A stretch of 64,000 nt of DNA, from assembly GCA_023386585.1 (NCBI GenBank), contig JAEWJM010000030.1, forward strand, positions 1 through 64,000. The letters are read 5' to 3'. The notes under the pieces were generated by a model. That model was not told the DNA's origin, did no database searches, and saw nothing but the letters and a program-made list of their open reading frames with translations. Shown here one piece after another: positions 61,132 through 64,000 of this stretch. The stretch is from Bacteroidota bacterium. GTDB lineage: Bacteria; Bacteroidota; Bacteroidia; Flavobacteriales; Flavobacteriaceae. The first letter of the stretch is position 1. Every line of letters begins with the position of its first letter. The position numbers were made by a program, and so were the translations under genes.

Positions 61132-64000
61132 ATGAAATTAAAACTACTTAATGCCGCAGCTTCATTGCTGTTGTTTCTGATTCCGCTTCACGGCCTGTCG
61201 CAAACCATCGGAACGCCGGTAATTACGTCGGCCGGTGGTCCAATCCAGATTTCGTTTGAGGTCACCAACGGTACAGCGACGCAAATTTTTACGGCCGCTA
61301 CAAACTACACGGTGTATTTAACCGATGCTTCAGGGAGCAATCCGGTATCGATTTACAGTTTCAACTCGGCCACTTTTCCCGCGCCGATCGCGAATGCTTC
61401 AGCAACTATTGATAAGGTAGTTCCTGTTCCGGCAGGCACATTGCAAGGGAATAATTACCGACTGTATGTAACTTCTGCAGCGCCGGTTTCTTCAAGCCAG
61501 CCGGCCAATTTTTCAGAGCCATTTTCGCTTGCGGCCTCGTTCGTTGTTCCCGCAACGTTGTCGGGATATATAAAATGTTCGTCGCCTTCGATCAATTATT
61601 ATGTGATAACGATTACCAACACAGGAAATTTGATCGACAGCTACAGCCTTTCGAAAACGCAGTCGCTTTATCCGTTGACCTCACAATTCCTTTCGTTGAC
61701 AGGTTCGCCGATAAGCACAACTCCATCATTGGATCCGGGAGAATCATACACTTTCATGATGCGATTCGACACACCGAATGGAACTCCGCCCGACAATTGG
61801 AGCACCACTATCGTAACTTATACTTCAAACACTTACCAGATCACGCAAACGACGAGTATTTCGACTTACATCTATTGCGGCAACAACAATCAGAACATTC
61901 CGAATGCGCCCGATATGCAGATCACGAAAACCGCCAGCACCGCAACGGCTACTGTCGGCGACTACATCGACTACACGATCACGATCAAAAACAACACGAC
62001 GAAAAACGCAAACAATCCGGTTATCAAGGATTTTCTGCCTTCGAATGCACAACTGATCAGCTATTCAAAAGCGGCCGGCGAAACCCGAAATGTTGTTTTT
62101 TCTGTCGATACAAATGCAAACACATTAACGGCGGTTGTCCAAAGCACGATGATAAATTCTTCGCTGCCATTGACAATTAATGTACGCGTACGAACCTATT
62201 GCCAATCGGTTCCAGCGGTAGTGAATTCGGCCGAAGTTTATACGGCTTCGGGAGATAATTACGCGCAAAACGACACGGCATCGGCATCCACAGCGGTAAC
62301 CTTTAATCTATCTGCCGGAGCGGTCGGAACTTGGACTGGCGCTTTCAGCTCCGATTGGTTTGACTGCCGAAATTGGGCTGGTGGAGTAGTGCCGAACAAT
62401 AACACCAACGTTGTTCTTCCGCCGTCAACTCCACTTTCCCAGATCAGCAAACTATCACCATTGGCACCAGCCGACAAAACCGCAAGGTGCCACAATATTT
62501 CGATTTCAAACAATGCCATCCTGAAAATGGTTGATGGCGGACTTCTGAGCGTGGCCGGAAACTGGTCGTCAATGGGAACCTTCCAATATGGGAACGGAAC
62601 AGTCTTTTTTAACGGATTCACCCCTTCGGCTTATCAAACGGTTTATGATGCCGCCGGACGATCCGAATTCTACAACCTTACGGTAAATACATCGTCGGGC
62701 GCAAAAGGCGTGTTGATTTCAGAAGGTTACGGGCTTTTCGTTCACAACAATCTTGATTTGCTCAATGGAAACATCCGCATGTCTGAACTTTCTCAGCTCA
62801 TCCAAACCAAAACCGGCACCAACGGCAACTCAACTTCCGGCAGCGGGCAGCTTTTGATCGACCAGAAAGGCCAATCGAATGTCTTCAGCTATAACTATTG
62901 GTCATCGCCGGTAGGTTCAAACAACAGCTACACAGTTGGAAACGTACTTCGCGACGGTACGGATATTTCAAATCCGCTTCCGATAAACTGGACATCAGGC
63001 TACAATGGGTCGCCAACAACGCCTATTACAATGTCGTCCTACTGGATCAACAAGTTTCAGAACCAAACCGCAACTTACGCGAGTTGGTCGCAAATTGGTC
63101 CGCTTGGAGTGCTTTCGGCAGGGCAGGGCTTTACGATGAAAGGATCGGGCGCCGCTACACCACTGCAGAACTATACTTTTGAAGGCAAGCCCAATAACGG
63201 CGTTTTCACGAGCGCGGTTTCGCCGAACAACATGAACCTCTGCGGAAACCCGTATCCTTCGGCGCTTGATGCTTACTCATTTATTGACGACAATTTAGCC
63301 ACGACCACCGGAACGCTCTATTTCTGGGAACAATTCTCAACAAATTCGAGCCACATCACCGCGAATTATGAAGGCGGATATGCAACACTGACAAAGACCG
63401 GAGCCACTCCGCCTGCCGCGCCTGTTGGCGTTAGTAGTGCCGGGTCGAGTACGCGTCTTCCTGGCCGCTACATTCCGGTTGCACAAGGTTTCTTATTGTT
63501 TGGAAGCAATGCCGGCGGGACAATCAATTTCGCCAATTCACAAAGAGCATTCGTGCGCGAAACCGACGCGGGATCAAATCCGATGTTTAAAAATGATGAT
63601 TTGGCGAACGATGGTAAAGTACGCGTCCGGATCGGGCTGCATTGCTCGGCATCGGGAGCGAAACGGCAACTGCTGCTGGGTTTTATGGATGAGGCCGGAA
63701 CGCCGGGATTCGATAAAGGTTACGACGGAATCCAAGTAGATCCGCAGGTTACAGATATCTTTTTTCCGCTGAATGATGAAAAGCTTGTCATTCAGGCGCT
63801 GGGAGCATTCTCAGATGCGGCAATGATCCCGATCGGCGTCGAGGTTAATGACGCACAGACGCTTACATTCACTCTTGATGGAAGTGAAAATCTGACGGCT
63901 TCGTCACGTGTTTTGCTATTTGATTCCGAAATGTCACAATCCTACGATCTCAGCAAAGGCGAAAAATCACTTACTTTGCCGGCCGGTTCATACGCGAATC
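61132..64000 (+). CDS. Large secreted DUF11-containing surface protein, 3'-truncated by window edge
   Basis: The frame opens with ATG at 61132 and is still open at the window end, over 950 codons. A Sec signal (MKLKLLNAAASLLLFLIPLHGLSQ) is followed by Thr/Ser/Asn-rich beta domains, a DUF11 domain (MQITKTASTATATVGDYIDYTITIKN) near residue 265 and a stretch like the T9SS-cargo region (GNPYPSALDAYSFID, AVAQGFLLF-type). This is the usual make-up of T9SS-exported adhesin-like proteins; the C-terminal sorting domain would lie beyond the window. Confidence 0.8.
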   Translation, partial: MKLKLLNAAASLLLFLIPLHGLSQTIGTPVITSAGGPIQISFEVTNGTATQIFTAATNYTVYLTDASGSNPVSIYSFNSATFPAPIANASATIDKVVPVPAGTLQGNNYRLYVTSAAPVSSSQPANFSEPFSLAASFVVPATLSGYIKCSSPSINYYVITITNTGNLIDSYSLSKTQSLYPLTSQFLSLTGSPISTTPSLDPGESYTFMMRFDTPNGTPPDNWSTTIVTYTSNTYQITQTTSISTYIYCGNNNQNIPNAPDMQITKTASTATATVGDYIDYTITIKNNTTKNANNPVIKDFLPSNAQLISYSKAAGETRNVVFSVDTNANTLTAVVQSTMINSSLPLTINVRVRTYCQSVPAVVNSAEVYTASGDNYAQNDTASASTAVTFNLSAGAVGTWTGAFSSDWFDCRNWAGGVVPNNNTNVVLPPSTPLSQISKLSPLAPADKTARCHNISISNNAILKMVDGGLLSVAGNWSSMGTFQYGNGTVFFNGFTPSAYQTVYDAAGRSEFYNLTVNTSSGAKGVLISEGYGLFVHNNLDLLNGNIRMSELSQLIQTKTGTNGNSTSGSGQLLIDQKGQSNVFSYNYWSSPVGSNNSYTVGNVLRDGTDISNPLPINWTSGYNGSPTTPITMSSYWINKFQNQTATYASWSQIGPLGVLSAGQGFTMKGSGAATPLQNYTFEGKPNNGVFTSAVSPNNMNLCGNPYPSALDAYSFIDDNLATTTGTLYFWEQFSTNSSHITANYEGGYATLTKTGATPPAAPVGVSSAGSSTRLPGRYIPVAQGFLLFGSNAGGTINFANSQRAFVRETDAGSNPMFKNDDLANDGKVRVRIGLHCSASGAKRQLLLGFMDEAGTPGFDKGYDGIQVDPQVTDIFFPLNDEKLVIQALGAFSDAAMIPIGVEVNDAQTLTFTLDGSENLTASSRVLLFDSEMSQSYDLSKGEKSLTLPAGSYAN

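Noticed and set aside
61575..62180. 201-codon plus-strand ORF in another frame of the large secreted gene
   Set aside because: The continuous frame from 61132 has a signal peptide and a DUF11 domain and runs through this whole stretch; the other is His/Asp/Gln-rich noise.
1..64000. CRISPR arrays, insertion sequences, prophage, integrase or toxin-antitoxin genes
   Set aside because: No regularly spaced repeats, transposase or integrase motifs, or phage structural genes were seen in any frame; the region looks like stable chromosome.

Overview
The window is chromosomal DNA from a member of the Flavobacteriaceae (Bacteroidota), close to Flavobacterium. The evidence is the complete gliding/type IX secretion block gldK-gldL-gldM-gldN, Bacteroidota-type promoters (a -7 box TAnnTTTG, often with TTG 19-20 nt upstream), TamL/TamB, a sigma-FecR-TonB receptor module and an almost fully coding layout. 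No prophage, insertion sequence, rRNA or CRISPR array was seen.

Layout. 1-3.6 kb: end of a DedA membrane protein, a frameshifted GRAM-like gene, and an MG2/plug surface protein. 3.7-11.8 kb (minus strand): a housekeeping run miaB, sigma-54 activator, lipoprotein, lptE, TPR protein, secG, groS, groL. 12.0-20.6 kb (plus): topA, an arginase-fold protein with degenerate metal ligands, then gldKLMN behind its own promoter. 20.6-31.4 kb: mixed single genes, including an FAD oxidoreductase, an ABC-F ATPase, a divergent App1-phosphatase/lipid-kinase pair, an LRR protein, a flavin-type stress protein and an MscS channel. 31.1-37.1 kb (minus): glycosyltransferase and UDP-galactopyranose mutase, then Ku, LigD and SemiSWEET. 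37.7-45.1 kb: tamB-tamL. 45.2-48.7 kb: cinA-RR-RR-histidine kinase. 48.7-50.5 kb: a DUF72 protein, an unlisted 34-residue cysteine-rich metallothionein-like gene, an AraC regulator with an N-terminal heavy-metal domain, and initiator tRNA-Met. 50.6-54.9 kb: ECF sigma factor, FecR anti-sigma factor and TonB-dependent receptor. 55.1-64 kb: lipoprotein, era, der, an outer-membrane beta-barrel protein, and a large secreted DUF11 protein that runs off the end.

Functionally the window is dominated by envelope biology: T9SS/gliding motor, LPS transport, Tam, TonB receptors and secreted proteins. Core housekeeping functions (GroEL/ES, SecG, TopA, MiaB, Era, Der) and non-homologous end joining are also present. 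The most unusual items are the metallothionein-like peptide next to the HMA-AraC regulator, the apparent pseudo-arginase coupled to topA and lying upstream of the gliding operon, a family of hairpin-rich intergenic repeats, and several gene-free stretches with terminator-like hairpins.
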